Source: Coptodactyla brooksi
Lineage: Eukaryota; Arthropoda; Insecta; Coleoptera; Scarabaeidae
Assembly (NCBI GenBank): GCA_033557675.1
Contig: JAWQRM010000136.1
Span: forward strand, 1 to 29,275
DNA length: 29,275 nt
Direction: 5' to 3'
Part shown: positions 11,289-21,887 of the stretch, piece by piece
Numbering within the stretch: position 1 is the first letter of the stretch
Layout of the letters: the number at the start of each line of letters is the position of its first letter
Notes under the pieces: model-generated
Told to the model about the DNA's origin: nothing
Database searches by the model: none
The model's input: only the letters and a program-made list of their open reading frames with translations
Translations under genes and position numbers: made by a program

Positions 11289-12500
11289 TAACTCCCCTTT
11301 TTATTTTGAACTTTGGTTCCTGGACTTCCAGGTGTATTTAAGCGGTGTTGCAAATCTTGCATAGAGTGGGATGCAAGCTAACAGATCTGTAGTTGTTTAT
11401 ATCATTTCTATTGCTTTTCTTGTGCAATAGGATGATTTTCAAAAATTCTACTTTTTTGAAATGCGAAAATTCTTCATACTTTTCATAACTTTTCTGAATT
11501 TACAGGTTGCCTAACCTTCCTCGTTAGTACATTTTTCTTGTGAAACTGAAACGATAAAAGAAGCAAGAATGCCATCGAAAGTTCCGTGGCTACTTAATAT
11601 TCAAATGAAACGCAAAAATTTTAGCGCCGCGACATGAAAAAGCGAAGAGGCGTGACGTCAAACAAACAACGAACAATTGATCACTTTAGAATGGGATATT
11701 AGAGGAACGCGACGATTCGAAAACCAAAAAAGGACTTATTATTTATTATATAGCGAATTGTATGCGGCTTCAAGGTCGCAGAGGATATTTTCTATATGCA
11801 AGACGTATTGGATCCGGTCGTTTGCCAATCATCGGCGGGAGTAAGAGCTCGTGAATCGAAAGTGTTAATTTTCGTGCGGTTTGTATACGAAAACTCCGTT
11901 TACGAGCGTCTCCTAGCGTTTAACAAAAGAAGCCAGAAAGAACCAAAATGTAGCGTATACATCCTACGCTATACATCCACACGCCGGCCGAAAATAAAGT
12001 TTTTACGGTACGCCTTACAGCTGGACTTCCTTTCGACAGTATTTTACCCGTACGCACTGACTTCCTGTCACTATTTATAAACCTTTATCCGAAATGCGAT
12101 CTTACGTCGTATTTTATATTATTTATATAGGAATACGCACAATCACCGTACAAATATTTGTAGAGCCGAAAGAAATTCCGAAGATCTCGGGTATTGTTTG
12201 ATTTCGAACTTTACGGCCTTCCAGACGACAAAGATAAACAGAACAAGTGTTGAAAATATCTCTATCGGTGAAGGTGGAGACTCTATATTGATAAAAATGA
12301 CAGATTCCCCATTCATCGGAAGGTTTTGGACTATCCAAAATGACTTAACCACTTTCTTACGATTCCATAAGCTCTACACACAAGCTGTCCTGTGTGGAAT
12401 CCTCTAAACTTCCAAAAAGTTTCACTTTCGGGGTATCCCCCATATATCCATCCATTACGGTTCTCCGATTAAAGTAAGTGTCAGTTTTAATAAGCAGATT
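11289..12500. other. Gene-free stretch
   Basis: A 94-codon frame at 11796-12080 and overlapping 69-71 codon frames on both strands near 12123-12407 have no recognisable motif. The region adjoins the transposase tail that begins near 12505, so parts may be noncoding remnants of that element. Confidence 0.4.
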
Positions 12501-12504
12501 TTAA

Positions 12505-12700
12505 ATGCCTACTTTCAAAACAGGTGGGTTGGAGGTAAGTCCCAAATCCCCGGACCTAACTCCACTAGATTTCTTTCTATGGGGATACATAAGAAGGATT
12601 TGTCTGCAATACGCCTCCAACAACACCACAATATATGAAAATACGCATAAGAGGTAATTTTGAAACTGTAACCCTGCAAATGTTGGTTGTAAAAACGGGA
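12505..12700 (+). pseudogene. Tc1/mariner-superfamily transposase C-terminal fragment
   Basis: The plus strand reads AYFQNRWVGG, then after a frame break K-S-P-D-L-T-P-L-D-F-F-L-W-G-Y. The second motif is the well-known C-terminal signature of insect mariner/Tc1-like transposases, where the last catalytic acidic residue lies in the S-P-D-L-x-P-x-D stretch. The normally preceding glycine-rich W-P-P-R segment is damaged by the frame break, and the downstream helix is degraded. No upstream catalytic Asp is readable, so this is only the tail of a dead copy. Confidence 0.8.
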
Positions 12701-12918
12701 AGACTTAGCTATGAACATCCTAATACCATTCGATAGGTAATTAAAAATTACACTTCCTGGTAAGTTAAAAAACATAGCGTTCTATTTAAATTAATCAAGC
12801 TCTAGCCACTTAAAGTTCTTATTTGATTAGTTTTAATTATTGGAGACCTGTATAAGATGGTAAGACATGATGTGCTACTTGAGGATAAGAGGAAAATACC
12901 AAAAAAAAAATCATTTTT

Positions 12919-13124
12919 ATGAATGTTGGTTTTTACAACACACTGAACAGAGAGTACGAAAAACTAAAGAGATATGATATAAAAATGTTAATACACTTTG
13001 CAAAAGAGAAAAAAGTATTTCGAAAAAAGAACATCCGCAAAGGACTCTGGGGAGCACCCGACGGCACATACGTCAACCAAATAGATCATATTCTCGTAGA
13101 GAAAGGCGAAGAAAGGAATATAAA
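12919..13124 (+). pseudogene. Non-LTR retrotransposon endonuclease fragment
   Basis: From the ATG at 12919 the frame reads a basic segment and then K-G-L-W-G-A-P-D-G-T-Y-V-N-Q-I-D-H-I-L-V-E-K. This matches the LINE apurinic-like endonuclease block, in which an S/A-P-D-G segment is followed by N-Q-I-D-H. It stops abruptly at a palindrome (13125-13169), beyond which a different retrotransposon tail begins. It may be the upstream part of the same element as the reverse transcriptase relic at 13640-14630, split by an insertion. Confidence 0.8.
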
Positions 13125-13169
13125 GGACATAATAATATTATATTATAATTATATAATATTATTATGTCC
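13125..13169. repeat. 19-bp perfect AT-rich palindrome at a retrotransposon junction
   Basis: GGACATAATAATATTATAT (13125-13143) is followed by a 7-nt loop and its exact reverse complement (13151-13169). It sits at the boundary between the endonuclease fragment and the inserted LINE tail. Confidence 0.8.
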
Positions 13170-13635
13170 TCCTTATCTCAGCAATAAAATAAGTTTCAGC
13201 TCTGATGTACATCACATTAATATTAGGCATAAACGTACTATTACGACACCAAAGCATAGATTAGAAATATTTAAACGTTCCTTTTCTTATGGCGTGCCTA
13301 ATCTGTACAATCAGTTTCTGCACCTGTTGGGCGGTTGATAAGCTATTCACGCAGCAATGTGTATGGATGTGTGTCTGAATTTTTGAGCAATATGGGGGAT
13401 GGGTCTCAGTCGTTTAAATTTAAATTTAGGTATAATTTCAAATGCGGAGAAGGGGAGCTCGCTGTATGTGCAAATAAGATACTAGGGCTGATGAAAAACT
13501 GACTTAGCCCTATTTGGCCAATATTCTTATTTTTAATTTCTTTAGATACAAGTATAGATGAATTGTATTTGTTATATATATACATATTGGTTCTTGTACT
13601 TATGGCCAATAAACATTATTATTATTGTTATAAGA
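13170..13635 (+). pseudogene. 3' end of a Jockey/CR1-like LINE with (ATT)n tail
   Basis: The plus frame to 13338 has HKRTITTPKHR, R-S-F-S-Y-G and L-Y-N-Q-F, the pattern of the last ~50 residues of many insect LINE proteins. A stop follows, then a ~290 bp untranslated region. It ends with AATAAA (near 13610) and an ATTATTATTATT-type simple tail (13612-13632), the usual 3' terminus of such elements. It appears to be a 5'-truncated insertion into another retrotransposon. Confidence 0.8.
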
Positions 13636-13639
13636 CGCT

Positions 13640-14630
13640 ATAGAGGGCCAGGCGTGGACACTGCAAAAAAATGCAAAACAAAAGAAGAGAGAAAGACAAA
13701 GAAATGCTGATAAGCGATAGCGAATATATAGAAATGTTATGGCAGGAGATAAGCAGCAAGATGAAGAGTGCACCACAAGAGAGCAACACGAAGAAGAAGG
13801 ACAAAAAAGACAATTACTTCAATGCAGAATGCGAAAAAGAATTGAGAAAGAAAAACAGTAAGAATGGAGATGTTGAGAGATGAAACAACCAAAGCAAAAG
13901 AAGGATATGGGTAACATAGGAAGAAGTACAAGAAGCTATTACAAAACAAGAAAAGAGACTAGAAAGAGACAAAAACAGGGAAATATGTAACGAAGTATGT
14001 ACAAAGGAATCAGGCGGGGAAGCAACGAATACCAACCAAAAACAATATTTTTCAAGGAAGAGAAAGGGAAATCAGTCGGAGGAGAGAAGGAGATACTGGA
14101 GATATGACGAAGCAATGGAAGAAGAGGAAGCTCTAACGACGCAGGAAATAAAAGAAATATTAAAGAACAATAAGAAGAGATGTTCAAGAGTGGAGGAGAA
14201 GAGTTAATTGAATGCTTATCGAAAATTGTTAGAAAGGATCTGGAGACAAGGAAATTTACCACAAGACTGGAGCGAAGCGATACTAGTACCAATATACAAG
14301 AAAAAACAGCTGTGGTAACAGTTCATTCGCAGAGGGGTAGCACTCCTAAGTATATTATACAAAATCTTGTCTACGGATCTAAAGAACAAAGTAATAAGAC
14401 TAACGAACAAAGAAATATGGGAATACCAAGCTGGTTTCCGGAAACCGTGAGTATCAGAAGGACACCTATGTGGTTTTCATAGATTACAAACAAGCATACA
14501 CTAGAAATGCTGGGAGTACGCAAGAAATTGATAACCACAGAACTTAGAATCAAAACTTAGTCAGAACTTAGCTGTTGCGGATGACTTGACAGTAATGACA
14601 AGAAGTAAGGAGGAATTACAATGACAATAC
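13640..14630 (+). pseudogene. Degenerate non-LTR retrotransposon ORF2 (linker and reverse transcriptase)
   Basis: At 13671-13883 the frame encodes a charged linker with D-N-Y-F-N-A-E-C-E-K-E, the segment that normally follows the LINE endonuclease. From about 14215 to 14450, spread over several frames, the reverse transcriptase start is visible: I-W-R-Q-G-N-L-P-Q-D-W-S-E-A-I-L-V-P-I-Y-K, then a G-V-A-L-L block, then W-E-Y-Q-A-G-F-R. Near 14571-14620 A-D-D-L-T-V-M-T-R-S-K-E-E is the catalytic core block, with the residue before A-D-D changed to Val. The stretch between the last two blocks is mostly deleted. Multiple frameshifts and stops show a long-dead copy. It may belong with the endonuclease piece at 12919-13124. 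Confidence 0.82.
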
Positions 14631-17270
14631 TGGTGATTCAAGGAAAAGGCAATAAACCCTACACCAGAGTACAATCCAGCACCCGCCAGGATACGATTTT
14701 TCCGCTCTACTAAACTTCCAGACACATATACAAGGCGCCCACAATTCACACCACATACTTTTTAGTTAACTCTTACATTTCAAGTAATCTATTTGTGGCA
14801 TAGTGGAGGTAAGTAATATTTTGACTATTTTTTCAGAGATATGTGCACTGAATGGTTTATCATGCTAGACATTGTGGAAATAGTGAAAGGGCAAAGCTTG
14901 TGATGGTCGGAGCGTTGCGCGCGCAGGTTAATACCTAAAGCGTTACACGTCACATCCTCGCAGACGATCACCGTTTTTCTCGCATCTATTTGTTAGTGGT
15001 CGGGTCGATATGTGCGCCGATGTTATTCTTATATCATAATTTCATTATTTTACTCCGACGTCTGTCTAGTGGAACAAGCCGCGCGTCTATTATTAGTATC
15101 CGTAGTGGGAAAACAAACTTTATTTTCGGAATGCTAAGGCCGTAGACGGTGCTATTGATTTTCCGTTCGGGACTGTCACAAGTCCGACTGTAATCGGGGC
15201 TATTACCTCGTTGTGTCCATTGGTAATTTCGAGGGGAGTTCGTGTCAACGGTCGGACGGTCCCTTTGTTTACGACGTCAAACGTAAACTTCGCGGCGTTA
15301 GTCAGTTGGTCTGGTTTCGATCACGATATTATTATTAGTGATGAAATTAGCGCGTTCGCAAAAGATATACGAAAAATAAACGAGACAAAAGTCAATTGCG
15401 ATCGTCGGCTTATTTTTAAGACCGATACGCATTAAGGCCAAGGCTAAAACGACCATATTTGACACTTGTCATTAACAACGTCGTACTGATTATGCCATAT
15501 ATTGAAGATGAGATATTTCGACCGAATAAGAAACTGGGTCATCACCTAACCGGATAATTTTATACGATCTCGATGTATAACGTACAATAAAGAAAACCGC
15601 AACCAGATACGATTCAGATCGGTCGTAGAAGAAAAAAACTAAACCACAATTAGCTTAATTGCGTCTTTATTGATTCTTCACTCGAAAACACGCAATTTCT
15701 GGTTACGTTCCCCTCTGGGGTATTAACAAGGGTGTGTGTGTGTGTGTGTGTCATCTATTAGTGCCTACCCTTCTGGGAATTTTTCGTATCCACCGTCGTC
15801 GGTATTTTTGAAATTTAATATCCAGAACATGTGGCGCACCGATTCACTTTTAAGCTTGTGAGAAAAATACAATACGAGATGAAAAACGAGGAAACGAGAT
15901 AACGACGCGAAATAATATTTATACGTATATATCGAGTCCAGATGTCATACGTCGCCGGGTTATTTTTAAATATTTTCGGTATAACACATTGTCAAGTTCT
16001 GCAGATGCAGGTTCTGTTTACGCGAACGAAAGGTAAATGGAATTTTCAACGCGATACACCTGCGTACGGTTTTCGATGTTTATTGACCTTGATCGAACGT
16101 TTCTTGTAGATTATTTGAACAATAAAACATGGAAACATTATTAATAGTAACCGTTTCTATTACGGCGTCTAAAATAGTGCTTAGTTTGTTGTTTCTCCAA
16201 ACTTACTGTTGAAAACCAAGAGTTTCCTCGTGGAGCCCAATCTCTTTATCGGGGATTTCAATTCCTGCTCGTTTTCGTCCATGGTACTTCTTCGACCGGT
16301 GTAAAGACCACAACAACCAATCTAAAACCGTCCGTAAATAAAAATAACTACTTTCACATTTTAATGCCACCGACTTCGGTCGCAAACGTACTATTTCCTC
16401 GCGATTTACCAAACGCAAACTGATGTTTCTTACTTTCGTCGTTATTACGGCGATTTTTTAACCGCCCCGTGCCCGTTCTACAACCGATTTTACCCGTAAA
16501 CCTACACGCGAACCTAACAACGCGCTACTTCTACACGCACCACTTGTATCGCGTTTGTGATGGTTACATAGATGGTTATTTTCAAACTTCGTTTATACTT
16601 CTACGACTTTCCTTCGGGTCAAAAGCGCCATCTATACCCGAATAGCGCCACTATTCTCACTTACCCGGCCGACCGCATAGATTCATGTCTCCTCATATTA
16701 CGGGCTATTCCACAGTAGATGTCGACAAACATATAAACGTACACTTCAAACAAATTTAACCTTCCGTCGGGCGAATCTGATTTCATTAATACCACAGCGC
16801 GGTGCAATCTCAGTTTGCAGTACAGGTCTTACGGTAATTAACTGCTTGGTTTCCAAATCTTCCCATCGTATGTATCCTGTTCGGTATTTGACGTTTTATA
16901 TGATCAAAACATAACCTTTTTTAAATCTTCACTTTAAATCTACATACACTAAGTAAAAACGCAATATTTCAACAAATAACATGGATTGCGTTTTTAATTT
17001 CACGAATGTTACTTGCAACTACACCTAATAATAGAAAAATTTCGAAATAATTCGAAAAGTAACAAAACATTTCCATAAATAATTGTTCATGGAAAAAATA
17101 ACCTCACTAAAGTTAACGTACGGTAAGGCGCACCACTGCGCGATACGTGGCGCGCAGCGGCCTTTTGAAAATATCGCAGTAGTCATTATCGGTTCTTAAG
17201 GAGCGTTTACATACGCACAGATTTAGTGGCGCCAGTTAATTTAATTTGCATAATTTTAAAAGAAAGCTTG
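14631..17270. other. Long stretch without a recognisable gene; (GT)n microsatellite
   Basis: No frame exceeds about 75 codons and none matches a known family. A GT dinucleotide run occupies 15732-15751. CG-rich patches occur at 14910-14960 and 17130-17165. GCGCCATCTATA-type words occur near 16625-16650. I see no tRNA or transposon protein in this part. Confidence 0.45.
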
Positions 17271-17271
17271 A

Positions 17272-17541
17272 AAGCTTATGTTGCAGATCAACTTGCAGCT
17301 AAGTATGGTCACAAAGTTTTAAGGCTGCCTCCCTACCATTGTATTTTTAATCCAATGGAGAATATCTGGGGGATTGCACAAAAACTACTACAATAACCAT
17401 ATGGGGCGAGATGGTTATGGAACAACGAAGTGCCTAGCTATGTGAAAAGAAGCCCCGGACTGTGTTACACCAGAAATGTGGCAGAACACCATAAATCACA
17501 CATATATGATGATACAAAAAATTAGAGTACGTACATAATAT
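17272..17541 (+). pseudogene. DDE-superfamily transposase, C-terminal piece (fragment A)
   Basis: The frame reads YVADQLAAKYGH, then V-L-R-L-P-P-Y-H-C and N-P-M-E-N-I-W-G. The P-P-Y-H-C...N-P-x-E-x-x-W block is the C-terminal signature of insect DDE_3 (IS630/Tc1-like) transposases; its Glu is the third catalytic acid. A stop follows at about 17394. After a frame change the tail is still readable as CVTPEMWQNTINHTYMMIQ. The fragment starts abruptly at its left end; the matching upstream part lies downstream at 17652-17990. Confidence 0.85.
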
Positions 17542-17651
17542 AAAGTCCAAAACAGTGAAAATATGTGTATTTAGACGAGACATGGATTTATGAGAATGAG
17601 ACGGAACCAAGGATTCCGTGAGAACCGCTAAAACGAAAGGCACCCAGTACG

Positions 17652-17990
17652 TTATTTTACATGTGGGAAATTCGAATGGTCTTATTTCAGGTGCAAGTTC
17701 GATATTTTCTTCAAAAACGAAAGATCCTGATTATCGTGGAGAAATGAACCAACAGAATTTTTTGCGCTGATTTGAACTAGCATTACTAAAAAATCTAGAA
17801 GAGCCATCGATCATTTTTATGGATAATGCCAGCTGCCATTCTACATTGGCAGATAAAGTACCAAATTCTAGTTGGAGAAAGACCGAAATTGTAAATTGGT
17901 TACAGCAGCATAAAATCAACTGTAACGACGTATTCAAAAAAGAATTATTGATACTTGCAGACCAACTTGCAGCTAAGTATGGTCACAATT
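17652..17990 (+). pseudogene. DDE-superfamily transposase, central piece (fragment B)
   Basis: The plus frame reads V-I-L-H-V-G-N-S-N-G-L-I-S-G-A, then D-P-D-Y-R-G-E-M-N and F-L-R-stop-F-E. The stop (TGA at 17768-17770) stands where a Trp codon is expected. Then comes I-I-F-M-D-N-A-S-C-H-S, which holds the second catalytic Asp. The frame continues through an N-W-L-Q-Q segment to ILADQLAAKYGH, the same words that open fragment A. The two pieces therefore overlap by about 40 bp of homologous sequence and lie in the wrong order for one gene. They are remnants of two copies, or of one copy rearranged. Confidence 0.87.
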
Positions 17991-18945
17991 CTGCGCCAAG
18001 TAGTGCAAATAAGAGAAACACAGTCATCGGGAATAGTAAGTATTGCAGTTTTATTATCTGACATGTGTTACATTTTACTAAGTATTAATCATTTTCAGTT
18101 GTCAAGACAAAGCCCCATCTCCCGTAAACCAATCAGCTAACTTATTTCTGAGTTTAGCGGCTTTCCTGGAATGATTGCGGCTGTCCGCAGTTGACCTTAC
18201 ATCTCTGAAACCTTCGCCTACAGTTGCTTGTCTCTGAGAGCTTTCTAATATTTTCCCACGTTCAAATCTTCACGGTCTACACAGTTTCGATTTATGTAAC
18301 CATCAGAGCTTTTCCACAACCAGTGACCCTCAAGTCTTATAAGGACTTCAAAAATACTATATATAATAAAAAAATAATAATAAAAATACTATATATAATA
18401 TAAAATTTCAAAAGTGTAATAATGTACAGGCTGTTCCGTTTAAAAATCTAAAGTTCGATAGTTTTTAGAATAAACCTAACACCCTGTATATTCGAAAACT
18501 GATTCAAATTGTGAAGAGTTCGATGTCATGCAATCTTTATTTGAAACACCTTTTTCTAAAGAAAGAAATACCCGAGATTAAGAACAAAATACCCTATAGG
18601 ATTGTATTTTTATCAATTATGCTTGTAACTCGAGAACTGTTGCTTTTAAGTATGTACTATCCTTATAGTTTTTTACTTGCAATTTTATGTAGATTACAAA
18701 AATATATCTTGTCACAAAATGTTGTAAAATCAAAAAATTTTTAAGTACCTCAACCATATGGACAATTTGTACGAAATCCTTATTGTGACCAGATTATATA
18801 ATAATTAGCTTGTATTAAAGTGTTGTTTTAATGAGTCCAACGTGGCAGCCTAAAAATGACTTATAGATGGACAGACAGACGGACGGACATTTACGATTTA
18901 AATTCATTACGCGGTACATTCGCTTTTTTTCATCCATTGATGAAA
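17991..18945. other. Gene-free AT-rich stretch with a possible small inverted-repeat element
   Basis: Near 18352-18404 the words ACTATATATAATA are duplicated around an A/T-rich spacer. At 18425-18435 TACAGGCTGTT and at 18478-18488 AACACCCTGTA form imperfect 11-bp terminal inverted repeats around about 42 bp, similar to the ACAGGGTGTT-type ends common in insect MITEs. A GACAGACAGACGGACGGAC simple run is near 18868-18888. A 77-codon frame (18511-18744) has no recognisable domain. Confidence 0.4.
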
Positions 18946-18949
18946 AATT

Positions 18950-19075
18950 AGAGAGATTCCGAGGAAGATGTCTTTAAACAATATATTCCGGGTAAGCGCA
19001 ACAACTACGGAATTAAGATTTATGCCCTTGCAGATTCCCAGGCGTTTTACTGAAAACCGACAACTGGTTTACCGG
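18950..19075 (+). pseudogene. Second piggyBac-like transposase fragment
   Basis: The plus strand reads S-I-D-E-K-L-E-R-F-R-G-R-C, then after a one-base frame change FKQYIPGKRNNYGIKIYALADSQAFY truncated by a stop. This is the piggyBac block around the first catalytic Asp (the D in I-D-E), with the conserved R-G-R-C and the Y-I-P-x-K...Y-G-I-K segment. It differs clearly from the relic at 9690-11035, which has K-D-R-S-T-L-K-Q-Y instead, so it comes from another piggyBac lineage. Nothing else of the element is evident except possibly noncoding flank to about 19320. Confidence 0.82.
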
Positions 19076-19325
19076 TATTGGTTAGAAAACATGTAAACGT
19101 TCACTATTTAATCCAGAGCAATGCTCTAACACTCTTCAATTCTAGGAAGGCTGAGAAAATAGTACAAGAATTGAATCCTGAAGTAGGCTCAAGAAATGTA
19201 GAGAAGGACACTTACCACGGAGGAATACGTCAACAAAAGATTTTGAATGTCTGCAAGGATGCGACATGTAACGATTGCAATTACTTTTACGACAATACTA
19301 GTGTTGATTATTCTTTATAGTTAAC

Positions 19326-19331
19326 TTTATT
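19326..19331 (-). terminator. Poly(A) signal of the UDP-glycosyltransferase gene
   Basis: AATAAA on the minus strand begins 8 nt after the stop codon (stop at 19340-19342), implying a very short 3' untranslated region. Confidence 0.6.
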
Positions 19332-19339
19332 AAACCTTG

Positions 19340-21051
19340 TTATGTTGTTTTAATTTTATTTCCAATACAGATCGATAGTTTGCTTATTTTCCTATAAATA
19401 AACTTCATGGAAACGTATAAGAATGCTGTAATGGTTAAGATGACGATCGTCAAAACAATTATGACATCTAAAAGAAAGTATTGGTATATCGGCATATTGA
19501 CAGCGGCGTTTTTCAAATGATTCGCATGTCCGTATTTCAAAACGTGTTCTACCCAAAACACGGCTTCGTCTAGCGGGTGGACCAGCCTGGCGGTCATTAA
19601 TTCCGACCGTCTTTTGATTTCATTTTTATATTTTGGGTTTCCCATCACCTCCTGTATTGTCCATAACAATTTTTCTTCGGAAATATCTTTCAGATCCACT
19701 TGCAGGGCGTACCCATCCCTGACAGCTCTTGGAATGTTGGTTAGTTGATCGCCGAATATTGGTATACCAATAATTGGCACGCTATAATATATTGACTCTA
19801 TTATACTTAACAGTCCACCGTGTGTTAAGAATAACTTGACGTTCAGATGAGCTAAAAATGTTCTAAAGTGTGACATCGTAACTGATGATTCGGATACCAA
19901 CCTAACACCCCGAGTTGTGGTACCCAACTCATTATCATAACGTTATCCGGTAGATTTGAGATGGTATTCCCTTCGTACTTCCAAAGGACGTTCATTTCTA
20001 ATTTTGAAAAGGTCTTGATGAGCACCGCAATAGATTCTTCGTCTAAAAACGTGCTTTTCATATTTGACCCTAAGCTAAAATAGATCACTCCGTTCTTCGA
20101 GTTATTTAGGAATTTTTCCAAATCCTAAAATAAAAATAGTATTTATTTTTATTGGCACGGTTAGATTATTAGTCCGAAAAACATACCTCTGGCAAAGAAT
20201 TAGTCGTTTCAACGTGTATTCCTCCAATTTCAATCACATTTGGTGCATTAGGCTTAATAGTATCGAAACTATAATGCGTATTGGAAAATACAAGTTGAAC
20301 CCTATCTACTAATTCATCTACAGCTCGTGCATCATCGAAATATTTTCGCAACATTTGTGAATGTCTATATTTTTCAATTTTAACCAATACATCACCCAAC
20401 GTATGCATCAGAGTGTTGAGAAGTCTCATCTTAAAGTTCATTTTGTCGGAAAATGGTAAACCCGCGGCGGGTACGTATGAATAAGGTGCAGGATTTCCAA
20501 GAACCCAATTGGACATCACGGAATGTCCAATAGCTGCCACTAAAATGATCGGGGCCTTATAGATATGCCCAAATACGAGGTGAGCCAAGTTCATTGTGTA
20601 ATCTAGCAGAATCAGATCGAATTTCTTGTCAGACTTTATCAGTCTTTGCACTTCTTTGTTCTTGAACACAGTTTCCGTTTCGTTTCTAGTGATTTCTGCA
20701 TATTTCGCATATACCAAAAGTGGATGTAATTTTCCGAGTGTCTTTATAAAGTGTTCATCATCTACAATTCGGAACGTGCTGTGTATAGAAACGTAAGATA
20801 ACGTTCTTTATAGAATTCTCACTTTCAATTTCCCACAGGTCAATGTCTTCGAAGTTCTCCAAACGCTTCCTTTGGGGAAACTTGCTGATCATCGTCACGT
20901 GGTGCCCTTTGGAATGGAGTTTTTTCAAAATTACTTCACGTAGAGTATGATGACTTTTCCCGGTGTTTGGGAAAAGGGCCAGGATGTTTGCCGTTTCGCA
21001 CGGAAATATCGGATTGGATAGGAATAATATTACTTGCCACATTCTCCACAT
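19340..21051 (-). CDS. UDP-glycosyltransferase (UGT), four exons, complete
   Basis: Exons on the minus strand are 21051-20837, 20778-20187, 20124-19902 and 19851-19340, 1542 nt in all, 513 aa. Introns are 58, 62 and 50 bp, all GT-AG. The product transfers a sugar from a UDP-sugar (usually UDP-glucose in insects) to small lipophilic acceptors in the ER lumen. Visible parts: a short signal peptide (about 1-20); G-K-S-H-H at 31-35 with the candidate catalytic His; F-D-L-I-L-L-D at 125-131 with the partner Asp; F-S-L-G-S-N at 285-290; and the 44-residue UGT signature from W336 (W-V-P-Q) to Q379 (F-G-D-Q) with T-H-G-G at 353-356. One C-terminal membrane helix (about 468-492) and a basic tail follow. 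The first ATG after the upstream TTG frame opening is taken as the start. The 58-bp intron has a weak donor (GTGGGA); without it a frameshift would be needed. The gene looks intact and divergent from the array at 21888. Confidence 0.93.
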
Positions 21052-21708
21052 TGTGACTTCTGTCAATAAAATGATTTATCATCTAGTGGTCCCTGTTATC
21101 TGACTTTTAAAGCAAGTAGCATGTAATTTAGTTTATAAGACTAGCTTGGTGCCTAACGTGAAGTGCAAAAACGAAAATTCTACCTTACTTTTTAGGCAGG
21201 GAGGTAAGTAAATGGTTGGGATCTACATAAATAATGCAGACTCCTTTAATATAAGTACAGAATATCATACAAAATTTAAAATAAATCGTTAAATCAACGA
21301 AAACTTATGAACCAATAATACTTACTTTATTATATCACAAACATTACCGTTTAATAGCAATGGTATAAAAGAATTTCGATGTAAATACCTGCATTTTGCA
21401 GTCGTTATCAACCGATTTAAATTCCTTAGATACACTAACAAGCCTCTACGTAGGATACACCTCGATTTTTATTTCTAATTAAAAACATTACGGTATTTTG
21501 CAATCTACCATTGATTTCCTAAAGATCAAGACAACAAAAAATAAATGGTTGATATATGAGCCAAAAGTTATGATTTTAAAAGGTTTCCAGAGAAATACTT
21601 TTCTTGTGTTAAATTTTTAATTTGACATTGAATTTATTTTTACTAACGCCACTGTTAGATTTAAATTATATGAACACGCGTTCACTTAAAACCTTGCTAA
21701 TAAACATA
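21052..21708. other. Divergent intergenic region between the UGT gene and the gene array
   Basis: No coding sequence is evident. From about 21340 to 21660 it shows patchy similarity to 23740-23960 upstream of the second array gene (shared ATCACAAACATTA, GCAATCTACCATTGATTTC-like words and a TTTGACATTGAATTT-like end). The duplication unit of the array therefore extends about 550 bp upstream of the gene, and units 1 and 2 are offset by about 2.4 kb. Confidence 0.5.
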
Positions 21709-21887
21709 TTAAAATATCCGCCGTTTTAATTGTTGAGTTTCGCGTATCGCCGCGACGTGCGCATGCTCCCTGGTTGGCTGTTTCAAATTACCCATAATTC
21801 TGTTTCCTAACGTATTTCTCCATTTTAACCGTCGCTATTCCCTCGAGGGCGCATAAAAATAGTTCAATACGCCAAACTAAATCAGTC
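21709..21887 (+). promoter_or_regulatory. Promoter module of array gene 1
   Basis: Contains a weakened E2F-like TATCCGCC (21715-21722), AGTTTCGCGTATCGCCGCG (21737-21755), an NRF1/Ewg-like TGCGCATG (21758-21765) and TTTCAAATTACCCATAATTC (21781-21800). A TATA-like ATAAAAAT is at 21853-21860. TCAGTC (21882-21887) matches the arthropod initiator core TCAGT and touches the ATG at 21888. The same blocks recur upstream of the other three genes in the same order. Confidence 0.65.

Noticed and set aside
13628..14553. Several minus-strand Ser/Phe/Leu-rich frames of 60-117 codons
   Set aside because: They are shadows of the A-rich plus-strand retrotransposon coding remnant; reverse complement of Lys/Glu codons gives Phe/Leu/Ser.
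15211..15435. 74-codon plus-strand frame
   Set aside because: No motif, no neighbouring exon, no homologue recognised; length is within chance expectation.
19078..19320. 80-codon frame after the second piggyBac fragment
   Set aside because: Its start overlaps degraded transposase and the rest shows no recognisable domain; most likely chance or noncoding remnant of the element.
20758..20836. Frameshift making the UGT a pseudogene
   Set aside because: A 58-bp GT-AG intron restores the frame and a normal total length of 513 residues, in line with the gene's other introns of 50 and 62 bp. A one-base insertion remains the alternative.
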